Shown here piece after piece: positions 18,020 through 25,811 of a stretch of 64,000 bases of DNA. Below the pieces are notes generated by a model, which saw nothing but the letters and a program-made list of their open reading frames with translations, did not search any database and had not been told where the DNA came from. The DNA lies in contig CAKZYA010000002.1 of the NCBI GenBank assembly GCA_937883755.1, positions 217,370 through 281,369 on the forward strand. The letters run 5' to 3'. Source of the stretch: an uncultured Flammeovirgaceae bacterium (GTDB lineage Bacteria > Bacteroidota > Bacteroidia > Cytophagales > Cyclobacteriaceae). Position 1 is the first letter of the stretch. The number at the start of each line of letters is the position of its first letter. A program made the translations under genes and the position numbers.

Positions 18020-18604
18020 TCAAGTTGGGTTTTTTTCCAAACTTTCTTTCCGGCTTTCTTGCAGTCTTTTAGTTTCTTGTAAAGCCTCCTTTACCGAAAC
18101 CCGTTCGCCATCTACTTTCGCTACTACAAATGCATCCTGGATGCCCATTTGCTGAATATCCTTCTGAAAAGCCAAAGCTTTGGGTAAATCTCGGAATTTC
18201 CCCAGCGTGTACTGGTCTAGTGGCCCATTGTAATCAATGTTCATCTTCACCAAATCTTCCTGATAATCAGCTAGATCAAAGTGCTCAAACGCTCCAATTT
18301 GCACTTCGTAGAACACTCCAGTATAGTAGGGTGAAAGCTCCAGTAATAAATCATTTACCCGGTATAAGCTATCAATCTGTTCTTTCAGATAATAATTTTG
18401 GGCTTCAGCCCGCTGTAATGACTTTTGTACTTGAGGCCAACGACCAAACAACGGCGTAAAGAATTCTATAAATATCAAGTAACCGATTAACAACAGAATA
18501 AGTCCTCCACTAAATATCAGCCCCTGTTTGAGCAGTCTATTATGTTGCTGTACCCGACTTTTTTGTTTACTAACTTGCTGAAATTGTTCGGCGAGGGTTT
18601 CCAT
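18020..18604 (-). CDS. Single-pass membrane protein with SPOR-like C-terminus
   Basis: This 194-residue protein has a cytoplasmic basic N-terminus, one helix at about 28-50, a coiled-coil-like stretch (about 55-92) and a C-terminal region (about 98-170) resembling a SPOR domain: YYTGVFYEVQIGAF then YTLGKFRDLPKALAFQKDIQQMGIQDAFVVA. SPOR domains bind denuded peptidoglycan at division sites, so an envelope or division role is plausible. It is divergent from the trp operon leader. The domain call rests on pattern resemblance and was not searched. Confidence 0.68.
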   Translation of the reverse strand: METLAEQFQQVSKQKSRVQQHNRLLKQGLIFSGGLILLLIGYLIFIEFFTPLFGRWPQVQKSLQRAEAQNYYLKEQIDSLYRVNDLLLELSPYYTGVFYEVQIGAFEHFDLADYQEDLVKMNIDYNGPLDQYTLGKFRDLPKALAFQKDIQQMGIQDAFVVAKVDGERVSVKEALQETKRLQESRKESLEKNPT

Positions 18605-18672
18605 ACACTAAATTAAACTTTGTGGTTAATCGCTGCACTTGAGCAGATTATCGGATAAATTTACGCTTCTAT

Positions 18673-18702
18673 TTGTATTATCCGAACTGACGTTTATATT
18701 TG
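18673..18702 (+). promoter_or_regulatory. Promoter of the trp leader/trpE operon
   Basis: TTG at 18673-18675 lies 19 bases before TATATTTG at 18695-18702, an exact match to the Bacteroidota TTG (-33) and TAnnTTTG (-7) elements at the usual spacing. Transcription would begin around 18708. That leaves the ATG at 18711 nearly leaderless and makes the in-frame ATG at 18732 a better start for the leader peptide. Confidence 0.7.
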
Positions 18703-18710
18703 TCGCAGAA

Positions 18711-18776
18711 ATGAATACACAAAAAATCAATATGTCTACTTTCTGGTGGTGGCGCGTAAAAATCTCTTTCGCGTGA
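18711..18776 (+). CDS. trpL: trp operon leader peptide with three Trp codons
   Basis: A short frame ends at the TGA at 18774-18776 and carries three consecutive TGG codons at 18744-18752. From the ATG at 18711 it encodes 21 residues. From the ATG at 18732 it encodes MSTFWWWRVKISFA (14 residues). Given the promoter position, the shorter form may be the translated one. Position before an attenuator hairpin and trpE, plus the Trp run, identify it as a regulatory leader rather than a functional protein: ribosome stalling here when charged tRNA-Trp is scarce would allow transcription into trpE. The words ATGAATACACAA at its start recur at the trpE start (18869). Confidence 0.85.
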   Translation: MNTQKINMSTFWWWRVKISFA

Positions 18777-18844
18777 ACCAGAGGTAATATATTGTCAAAA
18801 TAACTTAATAATAGCCTACTGTTTACGCAGTAGGCTTTTTTTTT
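18737..18844 (+). promoter_or_regulatory. Tryptophan transcription attenuator
   Basis: Three mutually exclusive pairings can be drawn. Segment 1 (18737-18746, covering the first Trp codon) pairs with segment 2 (18778-18786, CCAGAGGTA) after the leader stop. Segment 2 (18779-18785) can instead pair with segment 3 (18814-18821): seven pairs including one G-U, with A18818 bulged. Segment 3 also forms the terminator stem with segment 4 (18828-18836). A ribosome stalled at 18744-18752 masks segment 1 and favours 2:3, preventing termination. A ribosome reaching the stop covers segment 2 and permits 3:4. This is the classic attenuation logic; pairings were drawn by eye without energies. Confidence 0.78.
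18813..18844 (+). terminator. Attenuator terminator (segment 3:4) before trpE
   Basis: A 9-bp perfect stem (18813-18821 with 18828-18836) and a 6-base loop are followed by nine T residues (18836-18844). It lies 25 bases before the trpE ATG, so it can only act as a conditional terminator of the trp operon. Confidence 0.9.
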
Positions 18845-18868
18845 ACACCAACGCAACAATACACTGAT

Positions 18869-20305
18869 ATGAATACACAACAAACCACCGATACCTTTCA
18901 GCTAGTCACTCGTTCAGAGCGGTTATTAGCCGATACGGTTACCCCCGTGAGCATTTATCTGAAAATTCGCGACCGTTACGAGAACCCCATTTTGCTAGAA
19001 AGCTCTGACTATCACAGTAGTGACAATAGCTTTTCGTACATCTGCTGCCAGCCCATCGCTTCTTTTTCAGTAAGTCAGCAGAAAGTGACTCAGGTATTGC
19101 CAGATGGTAATAAGGAGGAGCTCGTTGTAGAAAACCCTCAGGAAATCATCGGAATGCTCACCGAATTTGCTGGTCGCTTTCAGAGCGAAGAACACGACTA
19201 CCGATTTACCACCAATGGTTTGTTCGGCTACATGGCCTACGATGCCGTGCAATATTTTGAGGATATTGATCTATCTTCAGACGAAAAAAGTCAGTACAAC
19301 ATCCCTGAAATTCACTACGCTGTATATCGTTATGTGATTGCCGTAGATCACTTTCGTAACGAACTATATGCTTTTGAACATCAGCATGCTGAGCATAGTG
19401 AAGAAGATGGTCTAAGCAATTTGCTATCACTCATCAATAATAAAAATATTCCTAGCTATCACTTTAAGCGTAACGAAGCCGAAAGTAGCAATTATACAGA
19501 CAAAGAATTTCTGGATATTATTAGCAAGGGGCGAGAGCATTGCTTCCGGGGCGATGTTTTTCAAATAGTACTTTCACGCCGCTTTCAGACTTCTTTCAAG
19601 GGCGACGAATTTAACGTTTACCGAACTTTGCGTTCTATCAATCCGTCGCCCTACTTATTTTACTTTGACTACGGTAATTACAAACTGTTTGGCTCTTCAC
19701 CCGAAGCCCAAATTGTGATTAAGGATGATACCGCTAGCATCTACCCTATTGCGGGCACCTTCCGCCGAACCGGCAACGATGAAGCCGATGCCGAACTCGC
19801 TCGCAAGCTGATGGATGACCCGAAGGAAAACTCGGAACACGTAATGCTGGTGGATTTAGCTCGTAACGATCTGAGCCGCAACGGCGATGATGTAACTGTA
19901 GAGACCTTCAAAGAAATTCAGTACTTCTCCCACGTTATCCACCTAGTTTCTAAAGTAACTGGGACGCTTTCTGGAGAAACCTCTCCTATTCAAGTGGTAG
20001 CCGACACTTTTCCAGCTGGCACGCTTTCAGGAGCCCCGAAGCATATGGCGATGCAACTGATTCATCGGTACGAAAGTACTCAACGCGGTTACTACGGTGG
20101 TGCACTCGGTTTTCTAGGATTCAACGGCGATTTCAACCATGCGATTATGATCCGTTCTTTCCTAAGTCAAGACAATACGCTATACTACCAGGCCGGAGCC
20201 GGAATTGTCGCTAAATCGGAAGTTGAGAAAGAACTGCAAGAGGTAAATAATAAGTTAGCAGCTCTTCGGAAAGCGTTAGAATTAGCTGAAACAATTACAA
20301 ATTGA
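18869..20305 (+). CDS. trpE: Anthranilate synthase component I
   Basis: This 478-residue enzyme converts chorismate to anthranilate with the glutaminase TrpG. The chorismate-binding domain carries FRGDVFQIVLSRRF near 227, INPSPYLFYFDYG near 262, YPIAGTFRRTGND near 292, LVDLARNDLSRNG near 329 and FPAGTLSGAPKHMAM near 382, all standard for TrpE/PabB; the operon and leader fix it as TrpE. The N-terminal region LLESSDYHSSDNSFSYICCQP resembles the Trp feedback site (L-L-E-S). Its last codons and stop (AATTACAAATTGA) lie inside the left arm of an inverted repeat, so the original C-terminus may have been slightly altered by that element. Confidence 0.95.
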   Translation: MNTQQTTDTFQLVTRSERLLADTVTPVSIYLKIRDRYENPILLESSDYHSSDNSFSYICCQPIASFSVSQQKVTQVLPDGNKEELVVENPQEIIGMLTEFAGRFQSEEHDYRFTTNGLFGYMAYDAVQYFEDIDLSSDEKSQYNIPEIHYAVYRYVIAVDHFRNELYAFEHQHAEHSEEDGLSNLLSLINNKNIPSYHFKRNEAESSNYTDKEFLDIISKGREHCFRGDVFQIVLSRRFQTSFKGDEFNVYRTLRSINPSPYLFYFDYGNYKLFGSSPEAQIVIKDDTASIYPIAGTFRRTGNDEADAELARKLMDDPKENSEHVMLVDLARNDLSRNGDDVTVETFKEIQYFSHVIHLVSKVTGTLSGETSPIQVVADTFPAGTLSGAPKHMAMQLIHRYESTQRGYYGGALGFLGFNGDFNHAIMIRSFLSQDNTLYYQAGAGIVAKSEVEKELQEVNNKLAALRKALELAETITN

Positions 20306-20735
20306 AAATCGAAGATTACAAATTTACGGAATGGCAAAGAAGATTGAGCAGTTTGAGGACTTACCTATTTGGCAGCAAGCAGTCAATATTGCTTCTGAAG
20401 TATATTTACTAAGTAAACGAGACGAATGGAAGTATTCATTTGGTATCAAAGATCAGATACAACGATCAGCATTATCTATCTCTAGTAATATTGCTGAAGG
20501 TTTTGAATATGACAATACTAAAGATTTCATCCGTTTTCTTCGCTACGCTAAAGGTTCAGCCGGAGAATTACGCAGTCAATTGTACATTCTTCATCACTCA
20601 GAGATAGTCCAACAAGCTGAATACGAAGCTCTGCGAGCTCAACTCTTGGAAATGTCCGTCAACTATCTGGCTTCATAAAGTATCTTAAATCGCGAACCTA
20701 ATAATATTTAATTTGCAATTTTTCAATCTGCAATT
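20293..20735. repeat. Inverted arms enclosing the four-helix-bundle gene
   Basis: The left arm (20293-20325) starts AATTACAAATTGAAAAT. The right arm (20710-20735), read on the minus strand, gives AATTGCAGATTGAAAAAT and ends in GCAAATT, as the left ends in ACAAATT. The arms bracket one small gene and nothing else, interrupting trpE-trpG. The same words occur at 24-82. It could be a mobile unit, or intergenic word repeats that happen to flank a gene. Confidence 0.6.
20331..20678 (+). CDS. Four-helix-bundle (23S rRNA IVS-type) protein
   Basis: This 115-residue protein matches the four-helix-bundle family first found in intervening sequences of 23S rRNA genes: FEDLPIWQQAVNIASEVY at the N-terminus, DQIQRSALSISSNIAEGFEY at about 43-62, then FIRFLRYAKGSAGELRSQLYI. 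Length is normal. It lies between trpE and trpG without tryptophan-related function and is bracketed by inverted repeats, so it looks like a passenger. Members are scattered through Bacteroidota genomes; their cellular role is not established. Confidence 0.88.
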   Translation: MAKKIEQFEDLPIWQQAVNIASEVYLLSKRDEWKYSFGIKDQIQRSALSISSNIAEGFEYDNTKDFIRFLRYAKGSAGELRSQLYILHHSEIVQQAEYEALRAQLLEMSVNYLAS

Positions 20736-20741
20736 AACATC

Positions 20742-21314
20742 ATGAAAATACTAGTCTTAGACAACTACGATTCATTTACCTATAACTTGGTTCACATTCT
20801 ACGAGAGTTAAGAGTGGGTGAACAGATGGATATTATTCGCAATGATAAAATTACATTAGAAAGGGTCAATCAATACGATAAGATTTTGCTCTCACCGGGG
20901 CCGGGCATTCCTGAAGAAGCTGGCATTATGATGGAGGTAATTAAAACCTATGCTCCCAGTAAAAGTATCTTAGGCATCTGCCTGGGGCACCAGGGAATAG
21001 CCGAAGCCTTCGGAGCCGAACTGTACAATATGCCACTAGTGCTACACGGTTACGGCGACAAGGTTTTTATTGAAGATGACAAAGAGTACCTGTTTAAAGA
21101 TATTCCTAAGTCATTTAATGTATGCCGCTACCACAGTTGGGCCGTTGTGGCTGATTCTGTGAATGGAAATTTAGTGGTAACCGCTCGCGATATTAAGGGG
21201 GAAATCATGGGACTTCGCCATCAGCAATACGACGTGAAAGGTTTACAGTTTCACCCGGAATCGATCCTAACTGAACACGGGAAAGAAATGATTAAAAACT
21301 GGTTAACGCATTGA
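20742..21314 (+). CDS. trpG: Anthranilate synthase component II (glutaminase)
   Basis: This 190-residue class I glutamine amidotransferase supplies ammonia to TrpE. DNYDSFTYNLVH (residues 7-18), LSPGPGIPEEAG, the nucleophile motif GICLGHQGIAEAFGAEL (Cys near residue 80), and FHPESILTEHG with the catalytic His-Glu pair are all present. It could also serve PabB, as in other bacteria with a single glutaminase. It follows the four-helix-bundle gene after 63 bases and precedes the small monooxygenase-like gene. Confidence 0.94.
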   Translation: MKILVLDNYDSFTYNLVHILRELRVGEQMDIIRNDKITLERVNQYDKILLSPGPGIPEEAGIMMEVIKTYAPSKSILGICLGHQGIAEAFGAELYNMPLVLHGYGDKVFIEDDKEYLFKDIPKSFNVCRYHSWAVVADSVNGNLVVTARDIKGEIMGLRHQQYDVKGLQFHPESILTEHGKEMIKNWLTH

Positions 21315-21339
21315 TAAGCAACATCCAAATTACCAATCT

Positions 21340-21657
21340 ATGATCGCATCCAATCCTGATATTCCTTATTATGCAGTTATCTTCACCTCTGTAAAGAGCT
21401 CTCATTCAGAAGGCTATTCCGAAATGGCAGAAGCTATGCACAAACTAGCTGCTCAACAATCGGGTTTTTTAGGAGTAGAATCAGCTCGGGAAGAAGTAGG
21501 AATCACGGTATCGTACTGGAAAGATTTAGAGTCTATTAAACAGTGGAAGCTGAATAGCCAACACTTATTAGCTCAAAAAAAGGGGAGAGAACAGTGGTAT
21601 TCACAATACAAAACTCGTATCTGCCGAGTGGAGCGGGAGTATTCATTTGAACAATAA
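21340..21657 (+). CDS. Antibiotic biosynthesis monooxygenase (ABM)-fold protein
   Basis: This 105-residue protein has the dimeric ferredoxin-like ABM pattern: YYAVIFTSVKS at the start, EMAEAMHKLAAQQSGFLGVESARE, then ITVSYWKDLESIKQWKLNSQHLLAQKKGREQWY. Such domains act on quinols or haem or serve as small dimeric partners; similar YczJ-like proteins are of unknown substrate. It is placed 25 bases after trpG and 27 before trpD, so it is cotranscribed with them. I infer a possible protective or accessory role in the pathway but nothing in the sequence proves it. Confidence 0.78.
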   Translation: MIASNPDIPYYAVIFTSVKSSHSEGYSEMAEAMHKLAAQQSGFLGVESAREEVGITVSYWKDLESIKQWKLNSQHLLAQKKGREQWYSQYKTRICRVEREYSFEQ

Positions 21658-21684
21658 CTTACCTACACATAGTACAAATATCCT

Positions 21685-22701
21685 ATGAAGAACATACTAA
21701 ACACTTTAGTCGAGTATAAATCTTTAGATAAACAAGCAGCTAAGGAAATCCTAGTCCGCTTGGCTCAGGGTGAGTTTAACCAAAGTCAGATGGCGGCCTT
21801 TCTCACGGTATTTCTGATGCGGAGCATCACTGTGGAAGAACTAGAAGGCTTCCAAGAAGCGATGCTAGAACTTTGCGTTCCCTTAAATATTGCTGAGTAT
21901 GATGCCATTGACTTGTGTGGTACGGGTGGCGACGGAAAAAACACCTTTAATATTTCTACGACGGCCTCTTTTGTAGTGGCGGGAGCTGGACAAAACGTAG
22001 CCAAGCACGGGAATAACGGAGTATCATCGGTTTGTGGATCGTCCAACTTACTAGCCCACTTTGGCTACGAGTTTACCAACGATGCTAATAAACTAAAACA
22101 GAGCTTAGATCAGGCCGGAATTTGTTTTTTACATGCCCCGCTCTTTCATCCTGCCATGAAAAACGTGGCTCCGGTGCGCCGTGAGTTAGGAATGAAGACC
22201 TTCTTCAATATGCTGGGACCAATGGTAAACCCTTCTTTTCCGAAGAAACAATTGGTAGGAGTATTTAACTTGGAATTGGCGCGACTGTATGCTTACTTAT
22301 TTCAGAAAAGCGATAAGCAATTTGTCATTCTGCACTCACTAGATGGTTACGATGAGATTTCGCTCACCGGCTCCTTCCGTATGATTACCAACGATGGGGA
22401 GTATCTGCTACGCCCCGAAGATTTAGGGTTTCAAACTCATCGCCCAGAAGATTTGTATGGTGGGGAGACAGTGAAGGAATCCGCTAAGATATTTCTAGAT
22501 ATTCTGAATGGAAAAGGAACACTAGCCCAACAAGAAGCAGTCGTAGCCAACGCAGGCATGGCAATTCATTGTGGTAACTCATCACTCACACTAGAAGAAA
22601 GCATCCAGCGTGCCCAAATCTCACTAGAATCAGGAAAAGCCTTACAAACTTTTCAACAGTTAGTGGGTAAGCCCAGCGTAGATACGCCCGCCTCAGCCTA
22701 A
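21685..22701 (+). CDS. trpD: Anthranilate phosphoribosyltransferase
   Basis: This 338-residue enzyme transfers the phosphoribosyl group to anthranilate. The glycine-rich CGTGGDGKNTFNIST near residue 78, KHGNNGVSSVCGSSNLL near 111 and the RRELGMKTFFNMLGPMVNP segment near 170 are diagnostic. Length is normal. Its TAA overlaps the ATG of aat by one base (TAATG), so the two are translationally coupled. Confidence 0.95.
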   Translation: MKNILNTLVEYKSLDKQAAKEILVRLAQGEFNQSQMAAFLTVFLMRSITVEELEGFQEAMLELCVPLNIAEYDAIDLCGTGGDGKNTFNISTTASFVVAGAGQNVAKHGNNGVSSVCGSSNLLAHFGYEFTNDANKLKQSLDQAGICFLHAPLFHPAMKNVAPVRRELGMKTFFNMLGPMVNPSFPKKQLVGVFNLELARLYAYLFQKSDKQFVILHSLDGYDEISLTGSFRMITNDGEYLLRPEDLGFQTHRPEDLYGGETVKESAKIFLDILNGKGTLAQQEAVVANAGMAIHCGNSSLTLEESIQRAQISLESGKALQTFQQLVGKPSVDTPASA

Positions 22702-23366
22702 TGCTTTATTGGCTTACCGATGAATTAATATTTCCCCCGGTAGAGCTTGCCGAAGATTGGGGAGGATTGGCTTTGGGAGGAGATCTTTCTCCCAAACGTT
22801 TACTTTTGGCCTATCACTCCGGTATTTTTCCTTGGTACGAAGAAGGGCAACCCATCATCTGGCATGCACCTGATCCACGCTTCGTTCTTTTCCCTGATAA
22901 ATTGCGCATTCCCCGCAGCCTACGTCCGGTGCTTAATCAGCAGAAGTTTACAATCACCTATAATACTGCTTTCCGAAAAGTTATTCGGCAGTGTCAGCAG
23001 GTAAAGCGCCCCGACCAACCTGGCACTTGGATTACCGAAGAAATGTTGGACGCTTACTGCCAATTGCATCAGCTAGGCTATGCTCACTCCGTAGAAGCCT
23101 GGCAGCAGAATGAATTAGTAGGCGGTCTATACGGTATTTCACTGGGAAAAATATTTTTTGGCGAGTCTATGTTTTCTTTAGTAAGCAATGCTTCTAAGGT
23201 GGTATTTGCTACGCACGTTTTGGATTTAAAACGACAGGGCTTTTTACTGATTGATTGTCAAGTGCATACTGATCACCTCCAACGCTTCGGGGCTGAAGAG
23301 ATTTCCCGCCAGCATTATATGAAAATCCTCCGTACTGCACTTAACTCTGATACAACTCGCAGCTGA
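22701..23366 (+). CDS. aat: Leucyl/phenylalanyl-tRNA--protein transferase
   Basis: This 221-residue enzyme adds Leu or Phe to N-terminal Lys/Arg residues, marking proteins for ClpS-ClpAP under the N-degron pathway. Family marks are GGLALGGDLSPKRLLLAYHSGIFPW split near residues 20-45, WHAPDPRFVLFP, TWITEEMLDAY and HSVEAWQ..LVGGLYGISLGKIFFGESMFS. It is the last gene of the trpEGD block, starting inside the trpD stop. Aat has no role in Trp synthesis, so the linkage probably reflects shared transcription only. Confidence 0.93.
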   Translation: MLYWLTDELIFPPVELAEDWGGLALGGDLSPKRLLLAYHSGIFPWYEEGQPIIWHAPDPRFVLFPDKLRIPRSLRPVLNQQKFTITYNTAFRKVIRQCQQVKRPDQPGTWITEEMLDAYCQLHQLGYAHSVEAWQQNELVGGLYGISLGKIFFGESMFSLVSNASKVVFATHVLDLKRQGFLLIDCQVHTDHLQRFGAEEISRQHYMKILRTALNSDTTRS

Positions 23367-23576
23367 GTTAAGCTCACCAAAAACCCTTCAAATATGCACT
23401 TTATCGGTATGTTTCCTCTCAAACTTACCTCGAGTAAAGATTACTCTCAGTCCTATTGTAGCTAATTTGAAGGCAAATATTACTTGCGACAGCTTTTGCC
23501 TAAAACCCACCGCAAATACCAATACTTACTTCGTAGATTTATTCCTCTTATTATATAGTGACAGTTTAACTCCTAC

Positions 23577-25811
23577 ATGCATTTATTTTCTAAGGCAGAT
23601 ATATTTGCTTCGTCTTCGCCAGAAGTATTGGACAGCCTACCTTTACCCACACTACTGGTAGATCCCTCCGGCAGAATTGAGTACGCTAACGCTCTCATTT
23701 GCAAGTTGCTTGACGAAGAGGCAGGGCACCTAGTGGGTCGTTCTTTTTTACAAGGCCCGTGGTTATTGATATACCCAGATAATACTGCAATAGAGTCAGC
23801 TCAAGAATTACTTGATGACCTACCCCAAACCCGAGAAACTATCCAGGGAAAAAAAATCGGACTCATTTTTAAAACGGGAACTCTGTGGTTAGCTCTTTAT
23901 GCCCAACCTCAGTTCTCAGAAGCTGATGAATATCTGGGAGTGATAATCACCCTGATGGATGTCACTGCAAGCACTGAAAAAGAATTAAAATTCTCTCACC
24001 AATCAGAGCGATTACGGTCGGTGCCCGAGCACCAAACCAATTACATCATCCGCACTGACTTAGATGGGAATTTTCTGTACCTCAACCAAGCTGCCTTAGC
24101 CCAGTTTGACCAGGGTGAAGAAGAAGATGTATTCCGCTCGTTAAATTATCTCACTGACCCAATTTACGCGATCCGGTGCATTAAAGCAGCAGCCTATTGC
24201 ATAGAGCACCCAGGAAGCCATCGGCATATTGAAATTCGGTGCTATAACAAAGATCGTGAATATTTTTGGACGGCTTGGGAGCTAGTAGGAGTTACTAATG
24301 AGGCTGGCGAAGTAATTGAAATACAGGCAGTAGGCCACGATATTTCTAAAAAGAAACGAATGGCCGACCTACTCGGAGAAACCAGTCAGATGGCACGAAT
24401 TGGCGGTTGGGAAATTAGTAACTTCTCTCAAAAAGTGAGTTGGACACCGGAAACTTACCGCATTCATGACCTTCCTGAAGGTACTCCAATTTCACTACGA
24501 AAAGCTATCGAGTTTTTTAACCCGGAGTATCAGCCAGTACTACGCAAAGCCTATCGTAAGCTTATCACTAAAGGGGAGTCGTTTGACCTTCGGTTAAAGA
24601 TGCTCACCGCTCTGAAACGAGAGGTATGGGTGCGCGTGATTGGTCAACAAGAAAGTGTACACGGTAATTTTGTGCGAGCCTACGGGGTGATGCAAGATAT
24701 TACCGAGATTCAGCACTCCAAAGAAAAGATCAAACATCGGGAGTGGTTATTTCAATCAGTATTCAATAGCACTGCCGATGCCCTATTTATCATCGACGAA
24801 TCCTACAAAATTATTGACTGCAACCAAAATGCGTTACGCATGATTGAGGTCGAGGATAAAGATGCAGTACTAGGAGCCGATGCTACCAGTTTTCAGAAGG
24901 AACCCTATCAGGAAGATACGATAGCTACCATTCGGAAAACAATTGATGAAGCTGGCGTTTGGACTGACGAGCTTGAGTTTGTATCTACCCAAGCTAAACT
25001 TTTCTGGGGAAGTTTAGCTATCACTACTTTTCCTAAGATGGGTTACGGGGTAGTACGAGTTACTGATATTACTGATAAGAAAAAAGCCGAGTCACTACTA
25101 CTAGAAAGCAATGAAAACCTAATCAAAGCTAATAAAGAATTAGACCGCTTCGTATACAGTGTTTCACATGATATTCGGGCACCTCTTACCTCAATACTAG
25201 GGCTTATCAGTCTGACTGAAATGGAAAGTATGAGTGATCAGGTTCGGGATTACCTAAAACATATGGAGAAAAGTGCTCATCGTCTTGACGATTTCATTAA
25301 AGACCTTACTTACTTTTCTCGCAACGCTCGCTTAAAAGTAACTTCAGAGCCTATTGAGTTTGAGAAGCTTATCACTGAGTTATTTGAACAATATCAGTTT
25401 ATGGATTATCAAGCTCCTGTAAAGACCTATTTAGATATTAGCCAGAGCTGTACATTCCATTCAGATAAAAGTCGTTTACAGATTGTGTTAGGTAACATCA
25501 TTTCTAATGCCATGAAATACCACCTGGGTCGGGAAGACACTGAGTCTTACGTGAAGGTCAAAATAGAAATTGATGAAAAGGAAGCCGTTGTCCTTATTGA
25601 AGATAATGGGACAGGCATTGCCAATGAACACCAAGATAAAATTTTCGATATGTTTTACCGGGCCGACGACCATAAACCAGGATCAGGACTCGGATTGTAC
25701 ATTGTTAAAGAAACCGTAGATAAATTACAAGGTTCAGTGAAGCTTCATTCTGAGCAAGATCGAGGGACTACGTTTACTCTGCATCTACCTCAACTCACTC
25801 CTGATTCTTAG
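23577..25811 (+). CDS. Multi-PAS sensor histidine kinase
   Basis: This 744-residue soluble kinase has four PAS-type domains (about 15-120, 155-265, 275-375, 385-500), the third of the PAC type with ITEIQ at its end. A HisKA domain with phosphoacceptor His531 (SVSHDIRAPLTS) and a HATPase domain (NIISNAMKYH, IEDNGTGI, GSGLGLYIVKE) follow. No membrane segment is visible, so signals are probably cytoplasmic or a bound cofactor. No response regulator is adjacent. The 210-base gap upstream holds no recognised signal, and the 3' end overlaps the ctlX gene convergently by four bases. Confidence 0.88.
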   Translation: MHLFSKADIFASSSPEVLDSLPLPTLLVDPSGRIEYANALICKLLDEEAGHLVGRSFLQGPWLLIYPDNTAIESAQELLDDLPQTRETIQGKKIGLIFKTGTLWLALYAQPQFSEADEYLGVIITLMDVTASTEKELKFSHQSERLRSVPEHQTNYIIRTDLDGNFLYLNQAALAQFDQGEEEDVFRSLNYLTDPIYAIRCIKAAAYCIEHPGSHRHIEIRCYNKDREYFWTAWELVGVTNEAGEVIEIQAVGHDISKKKRMADLLGETSQMARIGGWEISNFSQKVSWTPETYRIHDLPEGTPISLRKAIEFFNPEYQPVLRKAYRKLITKGESFDLRLKMLTALKREVWVRVIGQQESVHGNFVRAYGVMQDITEIQHSKEKIKHREWLFQSVFNSTADALFIIDESYKIIDCNQNALRMIEVEDKDAVLGADATSFQKEPYQEDTIATIRKTIDEAGVWTDELEFVSTQAKLFWGSLAITTFPKMGYGVVRVTDITDKKKAESLLLESNENLIKANKELDRFVYSVSHDIRAPLTSILGLISLTEMESMSDQVRDYLKHMEKSAHRLDDFIKDLTYFSRNARLKVTSEPIEFEKLITELFEQYQFMDYQAPVKTYLDISQSCTFHSDKSRLQIVLGNIISNAMKYHLGREDTESYVKVKIEIDEKEAVVLIEDNGTGIANEHQDKIFDMFYRADDHKPGSGLGLYIVKETVDKLQGSVKLHSEQDRGTTFTLHLPQLTPDS

